Of a stretch of DNA of 61,590 nt, positions 41,850-50,579 are shown piece by piece (the first letter of the stretch is position 1; every line of letters begins with the position of its first letter). Under the pieces are notes generated by a model. That model made no database searches and was not told the origin of the DNA. It was given only the letters and a program-made list of their open reading frames with translations. The position numbers and the translations under genes were made by a program. This DNA is from CAZICM01 sp964537685 (GTDB taxonomy: Bacteria > Myxococcota_A > Polyangia > Polyangiales > Polyangiaceae): contig CAZICM010000057.1 in the NCBI GenBank assembly GCA_964537685.1, forward strand, positions 1-61,590, in the 5' to 3' direction.

Positions 41850-42441
41850 GGGGCTGCTGAAGCGAAGACTTGCCCGCGAAAACGGGGCACAGCGAAGAAG
41901 GTGGCTTGAGGGGCGGAGACATCATCGGCAAATGCGCGCACAAGCCGTGCTCTAAGCCACCCCCTAAACTGGATATCCTTACCCGTAAGTCGCCGATCCC
42001 CGCAAAGATCGTTCACTGCCCGGGCGGGATTTCCTGTTTCCCTGCGTAGATCCGCCACTGATCGTTCGGGCAATATGGAATGGCTGGTGCTTTTTTGCAC
42101 TTCCCAGGACCAGAACGCCGTCTCGAGACAGCTTTTATGGAATGTAGGTTCGGGATTTCCTGTTTGGACGCAGGTTTTTTGCGTTGCCCGCTCGGGCAGT
42201 GATGTATGTTGACAGGTTTTTTGCATAGCCAAAACCGTTTTTCCAGATCCCTCGCAGACTTTTTACGCTGCCCGAAGCCCTAGGGACCTTTGTAGACAGG
42301 TTTTTCCCGTTGAATTTGAGGTAACTGTCGTTTCCGGGCCTCCAACCGGGACTTCCGGTGCGGGTACTCGGCTTTGGGAGCCGCCTTCGGAGTTGTTGAA
42401 CGACTTGCACTTTGCGCGCAGCCATGTTCTGATGCGCCCTC
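41850..42441 (-). repeat. Non-coding block of imperfect repeats (GCAAAAAACCTG units)
   Basis: On the minus strand a core of G-C/G-N-AAAAA-CCTG or close variants recurs near 42303, 42264, 42219, 42176 and 42096, at spacings of about 39, 45, 43 and 80 bp. Longer pieces also recur: ACAGGAAATCCCG (near 42138 and 42018), GAACGATC/CAGTG, and the palindromic TGCCCGAGCGGGCA (near 42185-42200) and GCCCGGGC. Open frames exist in the region (for example 41846-42232 and 42135-42695, minus) but share these repeats without protein logic, so I do not call them genes. It is the largest gene-free block apart from the gap area. Confidence 0.7.
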
Positions 42442-43197
42442 ATGAACATTTCACGCATCTCCCCTTTCCTTTTGGCTGTGGCTTTTTTGTCAAGCGGCTG
42501 TGATTCAAAGAAGCCTGAAGGCTCCGCTCCTTCCGCTGCATCCACATCCACCGCTGCGCTGACGTCCGCCGCTCCAGCCGCCAAAAGCGCTGCGCCCGCA
42601 GCCCCCAACGCCGCCCAAAAGTCGTTCCCCTCACCAGCCAATTTCGATCTCGTGCCCTTGGCCGTCGGACAATGGATTCGCCTCCAGGTGACCACCGAAG
42701 GACAAGCGCCATCTCAAACCTTTATTCGAATCGTCGGTAAGGAGGGTAATGCCTTTTGGTGCGAAGTCGAACAGGGTGGGCCCGCTGGCCCGGTCGTGAT
42801 GCAGTTTTTGATGGATGAGGCTTCGCGCAATGACTTTAAGCCGAATTCCATTAAAAGGCTGAAGCTGAAGACGCCCGCCGGTGTGCAGGAATTAACGGGC
42901 GCCGCGCTCTCCGCTTCAAGCGCGCTGACCGAGAAGTACATCACGTTGATCGGTAAACCCAAGCTCGATAAGGCCGAACGAGGCGATGCATCCGTCGGTG
43001 CTGGCGATTTTAAGGGGTGTTATATCCATGAATACGATCAGAAGATTATAGGCGTTTCGCTGAAGATTAAATCGTGGAATCATCCCGCCGTGCCTATCAA
43101 TGGTTTTGTCCGGAGTGAAGGTATGGCGAATGGAGCGAAGACGACCACCGAGTTGATGGAAATGCATATGGATGGGGCGAAGAGCGCAATGCCTTGA
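42442..43197 (+). CDS. Hypothetical lipoprotein
   Basis: 251 residues, ATG 42442. Lipobox LSSGC. An Ala/Ser/Thr/Lys-rich linker (about residues 25-65) is followed by a beta-rich domain (WIRLQVTTEGQAPSQTFIRI, AFWCEVEQGGPAGPVVMQFL, KYITLIGKPKLDKAERGD, SLKIKSWNHPAVPINGFV). Not recognised. The stop lies 9 bp before the next gene's start. Confidence 0.65.
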   Translation: MNISRISPFLLAVAFLSSGCDSKKPEGSAPSAASTSTAALTSAAPAAKSAAPAAPNAAQKSFPSPANFDLVPLAVGQWIRLQVTTEGQAPSQTFIRIVGKEGNAFWCEVEQGGPAGPVVMQFLMDEASRNDFKPNSIKRLKLKTPAGVQELTGAALSASSALTEKYITLIGKPKLDKAERGDASVGAGDFKGCYIHEYDQKIIGVSLKIKSWNHPAVPINGFVRSEGMANGAKTTTELMEMHMDGAKSAMP

Positions 43198-43205
43198 GGG
43201 TGAAT

Positions 43206-44336
43206 ATGCAGCCCGAACAAGAACTGCTTCAGCCCGCTCTCGAATGGCTTGACCGGCTTCGCAATGACCGTTCCGCGTGGTCAGGCGTGCAGTTTCAGCC
43301 TGAAGACCAAGCTCCGCATGGACGCCGTGACTTGAATGCAAAACCGCGTCTTCTGCTGGCTTGGGCTCTTCAACATGCGTTTCAATCCAAGGATGCTCCC
43401 TTGCTGCGTTTTGCCCTCGAGGAGGAAGTGAAGTGGCGGGAGCAAGATCCTTGGCAGGGGGTGGGCGAGACGCTGGAAATTTTGGGAGCGATGACGGCTT
43501 GTCTGCGCGATGTTGGGGATGTTTGGTTGCTGGCTCGCGCTAAACAAGCGAATTTTGATACGGGTTGCGGTTTTGATCGGTGCCATCTGTTTGCCGCTGG
43601 GGTCGAGCAGACCGTCGCTTATGTGCGTTCCAGCGATCGCGCGGATCGGGAGGCGGTGCTCGAGGTGTTGTTGGACGAGGAAGGTGCGCCGCGTTGTGAG
43701 GATGCCGAGGTGGAGGAATGGCTTGAATCGCGTCCCGATCAATTGCCGGCCGGGGGAGGTCCGCGCTCGAGGGTGTGGTTTGAGCGGGCGATGGCTGTGG
43801 GGCGTTTGGATATTGCTTCTTTTTTGCTGGATGGGTGGATAGAGAAAGAGCCAAAGGGTTCGCCGGGGCGGCACGCTTATGTGTACGATCTCGAGGCTCT
43901 GGAACGGTGGGCGGAGGCGAGTGCGCTGCGTAAAGAGCGTTTTGAGCTGTTGGAAGATGCTTTTGATCGGGCGGGTGAAGCGAGGGAGATTGCCCGGCTT
44001 GAGCGCTTGGCCGAACACGCCGGGGAAGCTGGGCGATGGCTGGTGAAGGTGGCTGCGCTTCATTCCGATCATGAAGAGTGGCGCCAAGTGGGGCTGGGGC
44101 GTATGTATGTCGAGGAGTGTTTTCGGTGTGCGTCGGCGCTGGGGGCGGAACGGGGGGCCGAGATCTTTGGTATCGGCGATAGGTTTGCGCAACAAACGCC
44201 TCGTTTGCCCGTGGTGGCGCTGGAGGCCGCGGTGGAGGCGGCGAAGATGTTTAAGAGTCCGCGTCTGTCGCACTATAAACAGAAGCTTGCGAGGGAGACC
44301 CGGCGCATTGAGAAATTAACGGGGAAGTTCAAATAA
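43206..44336 (+). CDS. Hypothetical helical protein
   Basis: 376 residues from ATG 43206, GAGGGTGA just upstream (a TTG at 43194 is in frame). All-helical look with TPR/HEAT-type rhythm in the second half (RFELLEDAFDRAGEAREIARLERLAE, AALGAERGAEIFGIG). No signal or membrane segment. Not recognised. Probably cotranscribed with the lipoprotein gene and followed by a TPR-protein gene, 42 bp away. Confidence 0.6.
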   Translation: MQPEQELLQPALEWLDRLRNDRSAWSGVQFQPEDQAPHGRRDLNAKPRLLLAWALQHAFQSKDAPLLRFALEEEVKWREQDPWQGVGETLEILGAMTACLRDVGDVWLLARAKQANFDTGCGFDRCHLFAAGVEQTVAYVRSSDRADREAVLEVLLDEEGAPRCEDAEVEEWLESRPDQLPAGGGPRSRVWFERAMAVGRLDIASFLLDGWIEKEPKGSPGRHAYVYDLEALERWAEASALRKERFELLEDAFDRAGEAREIARLERLAEHAGEAGRWLVKVAALHSDHEEWRQVGLGRMYVEECFRCASALGAERGAEIFGIGDRFAQQTPRLPVVALEAAVEAAKMFKSPRLSHYKQKLARETRRIEKLTGKFK

Positions 44337-44378
44337 AAAAGTGTTGATCGGGGCAAACAATCCTGCGATAAGGCATCT

Positions 44379-46649
44379 ATGTCCGAAACGGCAAGCCCCG
44401 AACTCCCGCCCCTCCCCGGCCATAGCCAACTAAAACCCGCTCTCGATTTGTTTCAGCAGCAGCAATGGGATGCGATGAGCGACGCAATCCTCGATTTGCT
44501 GAAGCAGGGCGTGCATGAAACGTGGTCGCCCGATGAATTGAAATGCGCCGCGGAAATGCTTCAGAAGGGGTACGAAAACACAGCGTACCGCGAAGATGAT
44601 ATGGACGTGAAGCCACCCTTTGAGCGCATGCTGCACAGGATTCAGGGGATTGCCACGCTGTGGGTAAAAGCTGGCAATACAGAGGCATATGCTTCCGCAC
44701 TTTCTATCATGAGCATGTGCTTGCTGGAGCTGAACGATATCGGCGGGGCCGAGCGGGCCATATATCAGGCGAGGGAGCTGGCATCCGATGCGTTGAATGC
44801 CGAGAGGCAATTGGATTTGGCGTTTATCCATGGGAGAGTACTGCGCGCCCGCGGCCGCTTTTTGGAAGCAGAACAGGTCGTTGAAGAACTCTTAGGCGCA
44901 GCCGCGCGTGTTGGAGATGTTTCTTGGACCCATACGGCCCTCTCTGAACAATGTCAACTCTATATACGGATGGGTCGGCTTGCCGAGGCTAAGGAAATTG
45001 CCAAGCGGCTGCAGAACGGTTACCAGGAGCAAGGGAATCGGGAGTCCGAAGCCACATTCTGCTCCAGGCTGAGTGAGGCTTTCAGCAAGGCGGGGTTGTA
45101 TTCTGAAGCTATGGAGGCGCGTCTTCGCGAAGCCACGTTGCAACAAGAGCTCGGTAATATGGAGGATGCCTTCACGTCCCTGTGGACGGCCCTTTCAATT
45201 GCTCGCGATGTCTCTGAACCTGGGGAAAGGAGAAGGTTGCTCGGGGAATTGGAAGCAAAGTACCGGGAATTGGACAGGTTGGATGAATTTACGCTCAACC
45301 TTCAGACTAAAGCGAACGAGCAATTCGAGCAGGGTAAGACGGCGGATGGAATGGAGCTGGCTCGGTATGCGCTGGCCCTTCGTCAAGAAATGGGCGATTG
45401 CGAGGGCGAGAGTGGGCTGTGGTGGCTCATCATTGCGGCTATGGAAAAAGCGCAAGACATGGGAGCAGCGCTGGAGAGCTGCGAACAGGCCGCAGAGCAT
45501 TTTAGGGAACTCGGGGATATTGAACGCGAAGCGGTGGTGTTGCATAGGGCTGCCGAATTTGGGTTGTATGCGGGGGAAAATGCCAGAGGTCTCAATGCGG
45601 GGTTGCGTTCGCTCGAGCTGCTTCCGGCATTGGGTGAAGCAGGGAAAGCGTGGGAGCCTTTTGTATTGTATTTGGTGGGTCAGCTCTTAGACGAAGATCG
45701 GGTTGCCGAGGAGATTTCTTATTATCGAAGGGCACTCCCGCTGTTTCAGGCCGCGGGCAACAGCAGTTACGAGGCCGAGGTATCGGCAAACCTTGCGTGT
45801 TTGCTGCTGGGCGAGAATGTGAATGAGGCTTTGGATCTTTTTCTTCGGGGCCTTGAATTGGGGTGGCCGGAAGACCGCGGGAATTCCGAAACGTGTGTGA
45901 TGACAAAGAATATGGGGTACCTCGCGTCAAGACAGGGGCTTTACAAGCATGCGAGTGTTATTTGGGAAAAGGCGCTTGCTCTCAGCTTAGACCTGAACGA
46001 GACGGCGCAAAGCGTAGCTATTCTCTTGCACATGTCGGGTCTTAAGGTTGCCGTGGGCGATCTTGCATCTGCCGAAGAGCTGTACGGCGAGGCGCGGCTT
46101 CTGGCGGGGGAGACGCAGGATGCCGAACAGAGGAGTGAATTTACGTATATATTGGGGCGGATTCGACTGAGGCAGTCCCGGTTTGAGGAAGCGAGAGATG
46201 CTTTTAGGGAAGCGCTTGCGCTGTGGAGCGCGGCAGGGCTCGATGTGGAGCAAGGACAAGCCCTGCGCGCCCTGGCCTATGTGGCGCTGAATTGTGGAGA
46301 AGAGGCGGCTGAATGGCTAACGAGGGCAAGACTGGCCTCGGAGAAGGGGGAAGATGAGCGCGGCTGTCAGCTTTGCACCTTGGTTGAGACCTTGAGCATG
46401 GATAGGGCGGCGGCGATGCCCCTGGTGGAGGAGGTGCAGGCGTATTTCGAGAACTCGCCGAACAGGGAGTGGTATCACCGGGAACGTTCGATCTCGGCGG
46501 CATGGATGGCTATCCTTCATCGGCCTTTTGAGGGGTGGCCCGAATCCTTGGCCGAGAAGCCTTTTGCAATGGATGAGGAGCTGCTTTCGCTGGCGCGGAA
46601 CGATCCTGATCGGGCGCTGCGCAGGCTGCTTCGATGGGCGCCGTCCTAG
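44379..46649 (+). CDS. TPR-repeat protein
   Basis: 756 residues. A long array of helix pairs of tetratricopeptide type: for example NIGGAERAIYQARELASDA-like, MGRLAEAKEIAKRLQNGYQ, AGLYSEAMEARLREATLQQ, GNMEDAFTSLWTALSIARD, QDMGAALESCEQAAEHFRE, GDLASAEELYGEARLLAG and SRFEEARDAFREALALWSA. No other domain recognised. Such proteins are protein-protein scaffolds. The gene ends 2 bp from the convergent PEGA-like gene. Confidence 0.8.
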   Translation: MSETASPELPPLPGHSQLKPALDLFQQQQWDAMSDAILDLLKQGVHETWSPDELKCAAEMLQKGYENTAYREDDMDVKPPFERMLHRIQGIATLWVKAGNTEAYASALSIMSMCLLELNDIGGAERAIYQARELASDALNAERQLDLAFIHGRVLRARGRFLEAEQVVEELLGAAARVGDVSWTHTALSEQCQLYIRMGRLAEAKEIAKRLQNGYQEQGNRESEATFCSRLSEAFSKAGLYSEAMEARLREATLQQELGNMEDAFTSLWTALSIARDVSEPGERRRLLGELEAKYRELDRLDEFTLNLQTKANEQFEQGKTADGMELARYALALRQEMGDCEGESGLWWLIIAAMEKAQDMGAALESCEQAAEHFRELGDIEREAVVLHRAAEFGLYAGENARGLNAGLRSLELLPALGEAGKAWEPFVLYLVGQLLDEDRVAEEISYYRRALPLFQAAGNSSYEAEVSANLACLLLGENVNEALDLFLRGLELGWPEDRGNSETCVMTKNMGYLASRQGLYKHASVIWEKALALSLDLNETAQSVAILLHMSGLKVAVGDLASAEELYGEARLLAGETQDAEQRSEFTYILGRIRLRQSRFEEARDAFREALALWSAAGLDVEQGQALRALAYVALNCGEEAAEWLTRARLASEKGEDERGCQLCTLVETLSMDRAAAMPLVEEVQAYFENSPNREWYHRERSISAAWMAILHRPFEGWPESLAEKPFAMDEELLSLARNDPDRALRRLLRWAPS

Positions 46650-46651
46650 GG

Positions 46652-47689
46652 TTAAAAGCTTCCGCTCACCGAGACCCCGCCCCCTTCCCGGCTGGGTATC
46701 ATCGATATATTGAGCGCGGATGCCTTGGGTTGAGGCGCCGATGAGGGCGATCTCAAGAGCAAAATCAATCCGGCCGCCGCACCCGCTATCCCTACCCCAA
46801 AGCCGATATTGGATACTGTTGCATAGGTCTTTGCGTCGTGGCTTTGTTCAACAGCTTCCGCGTCCGGGCAATTGATGTCGGGACAGGTTTTGTTGGCTTT
46901 GCCCATTGTGGATATCGCCATCGCTCCAAATATGCTGCCTACCACAATCCCTGCCCCGCCTACCCCAAGCGATATATAACCCACCGTGCGAAGGGGACCA
47001 GAGCCTGTTTTATCCCCCGATCCTTGGGGCTTGGGGGTGGCCGTCGCCCATTTCTTGGCGAGTTTGGGGATGGCAACCACTTTGGTTTCCGATGTGGCTG
47101 CAACGTCGACCGCCGTTTCATAGGGTGCGTAGTCGGGCGCGACGCCAATGACGATATGCCGCCCAGGATCGACAGGAAAGGGTGTGCCCCATGCCGCTTT
47201 GGAGATGGCCGCTCCGTCAATCGATACCACAAGGCCGGGAGCCGCGTCGGCAGGCGCGACGTTGATGGTTAAATAGGAAAGCAGCGGTTTTAACTTTTGA
47301 ATTTCGGTTTCCGCGGCGTCTATCCTGTCTTGGCGTCCATCCCGGACCGCTATCGCTTGGGCTTCCCGGAATTCGGCCCATGCCGTGGCGTGTTTGCCTT
47401 CGCGGGCATGGCAAAGCGCAACATTTAATAGGGTTCCTCCTCCTGGATCGAGACGATAGCTTTCAACAAGCTTTGGACAGGCTTCGCTGTAGCGGCTCTC
47501 CCCCATCATCGCTTTTCCTTGGTCGAATAGGGCGGAGGCTAAGCTTTTTTCTTCGTCCGTGGGCTCTTTGCGCTGGGTTTCTTGGGCGATGGCTCCGCCG
47601 CTGATGCTGATGAGAGCAAGGGTGCACAATGCCCGTAGAAGGCCGCTTGCCCGGTGCGGTTTAGTGTTGATTTCCGAAAGGATCGACAT
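46652..47689 (-). CDS. Secreted TPR-PEGA-like membrane protein, kinase partner
   Basis: 345 residues from ATG 47689, which has AAAGGA about 7 bases upstream and fits the signal peptide (ends near GGAIAQ). The open frame to 48076 is Pro/Arg shadow. Residues 40-120 look like TPR helices (DEEKSLASALFDQGKAMMGE, GKHATAWAEFREAQAIAV), then a PEGA-type segment (VDPGRHIVIGVAPDYAPYET), then two hydrophobic helices (TVGYISLGVGGAGIVVGSIF; IGFGVGIAGAAAGLILLLRS) and GVSVSGSF. It is the paralogue of 3595-4530, and its start lies 29 bp inside the upstream kinase gene. Confidence 0.82.
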   Translation of the reverse strand: MSILSEINTKPHRASGLLRALCTLALISISGGAIAQETQRKEPTDEEKSLASALFDQGKAMMGESRYSEACPKLVESYRLDPGGGTLLNVALCHAREGKHATAWAEFREAQAIAVRDGRQDRIDAAETEIQKLKPLLSYLTINVAPADAAPGLVVSIDGAAISKAAWGTPFPVDPGRHIVIGVAPDYAPYETAVDVAATSETKVVAIPKLAKKWATATPKPQGSGDKTGSGPLRTVGYISLGVGGAGIVVGSIFGAMAISTMGKANKTCPDINCPDAEAVEQSHDAKTYATVSNIGFGVGIAGAAAGLILLLRSPSSAPQPKASALNISMIPSREGGGVSVSGSF

Positions 47690-49193
47690 TGACGGTTCCT
47701 TTGGGCTTTGCCGAAGGTTTTGGGGTTGGCGGGGGAGCAGAGGCCGGAGGTGGTGGCGGTGGCGGCGGCGGCGCTGTTGCCGATACAGACGGCGGGGTGG
47801 GAGGTGCGGGAGGCTGGGGTACGCCCGCGGGAGACAAAGGCAGGACCGCAATGGAGGCGCTGGGGGTAGCCGAGGCGGAGGCTGGAGGCGGGGGTTCGGG
47901 CGTTGCTTCCACCGTGGCCGCCGATGCCGCGTTGAGCGACGTTCCAGTTCCAGAGTTGGAAGGACGAACCTGCGTGTTGGTGTGGGCGGAAGCAGGAGAT
48001 TCCGGGCCTTGGGGATCGGTGTCCAAGGTGACGGTCGCCTTGCCGTTAAACACCAGCGCCAATGCAGCGAAGACAAGAACGGCTGCCGCTATGGCCGCGA
48101 TAATCATTGGGCGTTTTGAAGCAGGTGGACTCTTTTCCGGGGCCGGTATGCCAATGACGGCCGATGACGATGCCGCTGTCGCATCAAAGGGAGATGCGGC
48201 TTCGGCGGCAGCCTTGGGCGCCACGGAAATGCGCGGCAGCGAGGGCTGGCCTGAGCGGCGTTCGGGCAGCGGAAGACCCTTGACAATGCGAACAATGCGT
48301 TCCACGGCCGCTTCCTGCCGGGGACCCGCGTAGGGCAAAAGGGCCTGAGCCAAATCGCCCACGTCGTCGTAGCGTTTGGCCGCTTCCTTCTCCAAGCAGC
48401 GCTGAATCACTTGCTCTAGGCCGGCGGGCGTGTCTTTTCGAAGCTCGCTCAAACGAGCCGGCGGATCGGTGACGATCGCAACGCACAGCGCCGAGAAGGT
48501 GGTCGCGATAAATGGAGGCTGCCCCGCCAAGCACTCGTACAGCGTCACGCCCAGCGACCAAATATCCGAGCGCGCATCGACGGTCTTGGCATCGCGCACT
48601 TGCTCCGGCGACATATAGCTCGGCGACCCCATCACCGCTCCCGTCGCCGTCAGTTGTCCATCCAGCACCGTCTGTGCCTTTGCAATTCCAAAATCCAAGA
48701 GCTTGATCAGCGGGGAGCCGTCTGTCCGGTGCGTCAAGAATAAATTCGACGATTTGATATCGCGGTGCGTGAGGCCCGCGGCGTGCGCTTCAGCGAGGGC
48801 TTCGCACGCCTGCAGCATATAGTTCACCGCGTCTTCAATGGGCAGAGGGCCAGATTTGTCGACCAGCGCGGCCAGATCGATCCCGTCGAGATACTCCATC
48901 ACCATATAGGGCATCTCGTTATCGAGCGTCCCCATATCGAGCACGCGCACCACATGCTCGCTCTTGATGGCCGCCGCGGCTTGTGCCTCGCGAAAGAAAC
49001 GGGCCGTGTAACCTGCGCTGTTCGCGCCTTCGGGAAGGACAAACTTGATGGCGACTCTTTGGTTCAGCAGAAGATGCTGCGCCGCAACAACACAGCCCAT
49101 CCCGCCTAGGCCGATCACTTTGTCGATGCGGTATTTGCCAGCGATAACATCGCCTTCTTTGGGCAGTTCGCGCTGGGGGCTGGGCTCGCTCAC
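47661..49193 (-). CDS. Transmembrane Ser/Thr protein kinase
   Basis: 510 residues from GTG 49193, whose GTGA overlaps the stop of the preceding lipoprotein gene; a longer frame runs upstream to 49271 without family sense. Glycine loop GLGGMGCV, catalytic Lys in VAIKFV, HRDIKSSNLFL, DFGIAKAQ and SPEQ are intact. A membrane helix (IIAAIAAAVLVFAALALVF) follows near residue 380, then a long Pro/Ala/Ser/Thr outer tail (about 100 residues). It is in an operon of lipoprotein, kinase and PEGA-like partner. Confidence 0.93.
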   Translation of the reverse strand: MSEPSPQRELPKEGDVIAGKYRIDKVIGLGGMGCVVAAQHLLLNQRVAIKFVLPEGANSAGYTARFFREAQAAAAIKSEHVVRVLDMGTLDNEMPYMVMEYLDGIDLAALVDKSGPLPIEDAVNYMLQACEALAEAHAAGLTHRDIKSSNLFLTHRTDGSPLIKLLDFGIAKAQTVLDGQLTATGAVMGSPSYMSPEQVRDAKTVDARSDIWSLGVTLYECLAGQPPFIATTFSALCVAIVTDPPARLSELRKDTPAGLEQVIQRCLEKEAAKRYDDVGDLAQALLPYAGPRQEAAVERIVRIVKGLPLPERRSGQPSLPRISVAPKAAAEAASPFDATAASSSAVIGIPAPEKSPPASKRPMIIAAIAAAVLVFAALALVFNGKATVTLDTDPQGPESPASAHTNTQVRPSNSGTGTSLNAASAATVEATPEPPPPASASATPSASIAVLPLSPAGVPQPPAPPTPPSVSATAPPPPPPPPPASAPPPTPKPSAKPKGTVNVDPFGNQH

Positions 49194-50521
49194 TTGGCTA
49201 TCCAAAAAATTTGAGCATTGGAGTTGTAGGTCGCCGTCACATATAAACGCGCCCGATCCTGCACAAACCACGATGCCTTGTAGGCATTTAGCCCGGGCGT
49301 GCCCGTTGAAATAAGCTCAACTTCAGGCTCGCTCATATCTTTGGATCGGCGCATGAGCGCGCTCGCTGTTACCCAATACACATTCTTCGTATCGACGGCA
49401 ACGGTATATGAAGTCGAGCTGCCTACCCATTCGGATACAATATTCCCTGACATTTGATCGGCGGCCGCCTTGCCCGCTCGCTGAATTCTAACCGTGGTGC
49501 CTCCCATGCCGTTGTCTTTCTGTTCCCCGTCAAACCAATACACGTCACTCAGATCGGCGGCGAGCCAATAGGGTTCTCCCGCCTGCTGTACGAGTATTGT
49601 GGGGTTTATGGTTGCGTTTTCGCCGGACGGCTTTTCAATGCGCTCAATCAAGCCTTGATCGAGGTTCGGGCCCGCACCCATCTCGCCGAAGAATAAGAAT
49701 TTATCGTCTGCGGCCAGTCCATAAGGATAGCGAAGCGACGATAGAAGCTTCTTCGCCGTTCCCGATGCCTTAAAGTACGCCCACAGTTCGCCCTTGTCGG
49801 TGCCGCCGCCAAAGAGCCAGTAGACATTCTTGCCATCCGCCAGGATATCGGTGACGGTGCCCAGCCCTTTTCCCAGCTCTGTCGGGACGCTTGGCCAGGT
49901 GTCTTTGGGAACCGAATATACTGCAACGGTCTGCGTCTCGATGGGACTAAACTGAGCGTAGTAGATATTTTCACAGTCCACGGCCAGCGTACGCACCGCC
50001 AGCGGATCGCTGGCCTGAAGGGTGAGCACATCGATCCCCTTGCCGTCAAGGGGCATCGAAAAGACACGGCCCAAGGTGTCTGTGCCGGACTCGTGGGTAG
50101 CGAAGAAGAGCCGCTCTCCATCGGTCGCAACCCGGTACACACTGGGATGGGATGCTGACACCAACAGGTCAGTCGGCATGCAATGTCCGCCGCTGCAGTC
50201 GGCGCCTCCACAACTGCGGTTGCAGACGCCACAATGACAAGGGGAGTTCATTAGATTCGCGCCGTTGCACATGGAGCCGACGCAATCGGGCATGGTGCCT
50301 GAGGCGCATAAAGGATCGCCGACGACAGGCATGCCTGGCACAACACCTCCGCCTCCAGCACCACCAGCTCCCGACGAGCCCGCCCCACTCGATGAAGACG
50401 TGGTGGTCGCCGGGATCTGTGTCTTCTCTTCAACCCCCGCGATCAGCTCGCACGCCGATACCGAGGCCATAAACAAAGCGCATCCCAACAGAACCAGGCT
50501 TTTCAAATGCTTTCGTTGCAT
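49190..50521 (-). CDS. Lipoprotein with beta-propeller-like domain
   Basis: 443 residues, ATG 50521. Lipobox VSAC. A Ser/Gly linker, then a Cys-rich module (CASGTMPDCVGSMCNG; CHCGVCNRSCGG; DCSGGHC) and a region of repeated Y-W/F strands (GERLFFATHESG; CENIYYAQFSPIET; KNVYWLFGGGTDK; DKFLFFGEMG; SDVYWFDGEQK; KNVYWVTASALMR), typical of six- or seven-bladed propeller lipoproteins of Polyangia. Its stop overlaps the start codon of the kinase gene, so the kinase depends on its translation. Confidence 0.82.
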   Translation of the reverse strand: MQRKHLKSLVLLGCALFMASVSACELIAGVEEKTQIPATTTSSSSGAGSSGAGGAGGGGVVPGMPVVGDPLCASGTMPDCVGSMCNGANLMNSPCHCGVCNRSCGGADCSGGHCMPTDLLVSASHPSVYRVATDGERLFFATHESGTDTLGRVFSMPLDGKGIDVLTLQASDPLAVRTLAVDCENIYYAQFSPIETQTVAVYSVPKDTWPSVPTELGKGLGTVTDILADGKNVYWLFGGGTDKGELWAYFKASGTAKKLLSSLRYPYGLAADDKFLFFGEMGAGPNLDQGLIERIEKPSGENATINPTILVQQAGEPYWLAADLSDVYWFDGEQKDNGMGGTTVRIQRAGKAAADQMSGNIVSEWVGSSTSYTVAVDTKNVYWVTASALMRRSKDMSEPEVELISTGTPGLNAYKASWFVQDRARLYVTATYNSNAQIFWIAK

Positions 50522-50579
50522 GCAGGGGGCAGCATAAGGGGTTACGCACCTTTATCTCAAGAGCTTTTTAGTGAGCGTG

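Noticed and set aside
41846..42695. Two minus-strand open frames over the repeat block (41846-42232 and 42135-42695)
   Set aside because: They read through the repeated DNA units, lack a ribosome site, and the second runs antisense through the start and signal peptide of the lipoprotein gene at 42442.
47690..48076. Upstream extension of the second PEGA-like gene (Pro/Arg-rich)
   Set aside because: It is antisense-free shadow of the kinase's Pro-rich tail; ATG 47689 has a ribosome site and a signal peptide.
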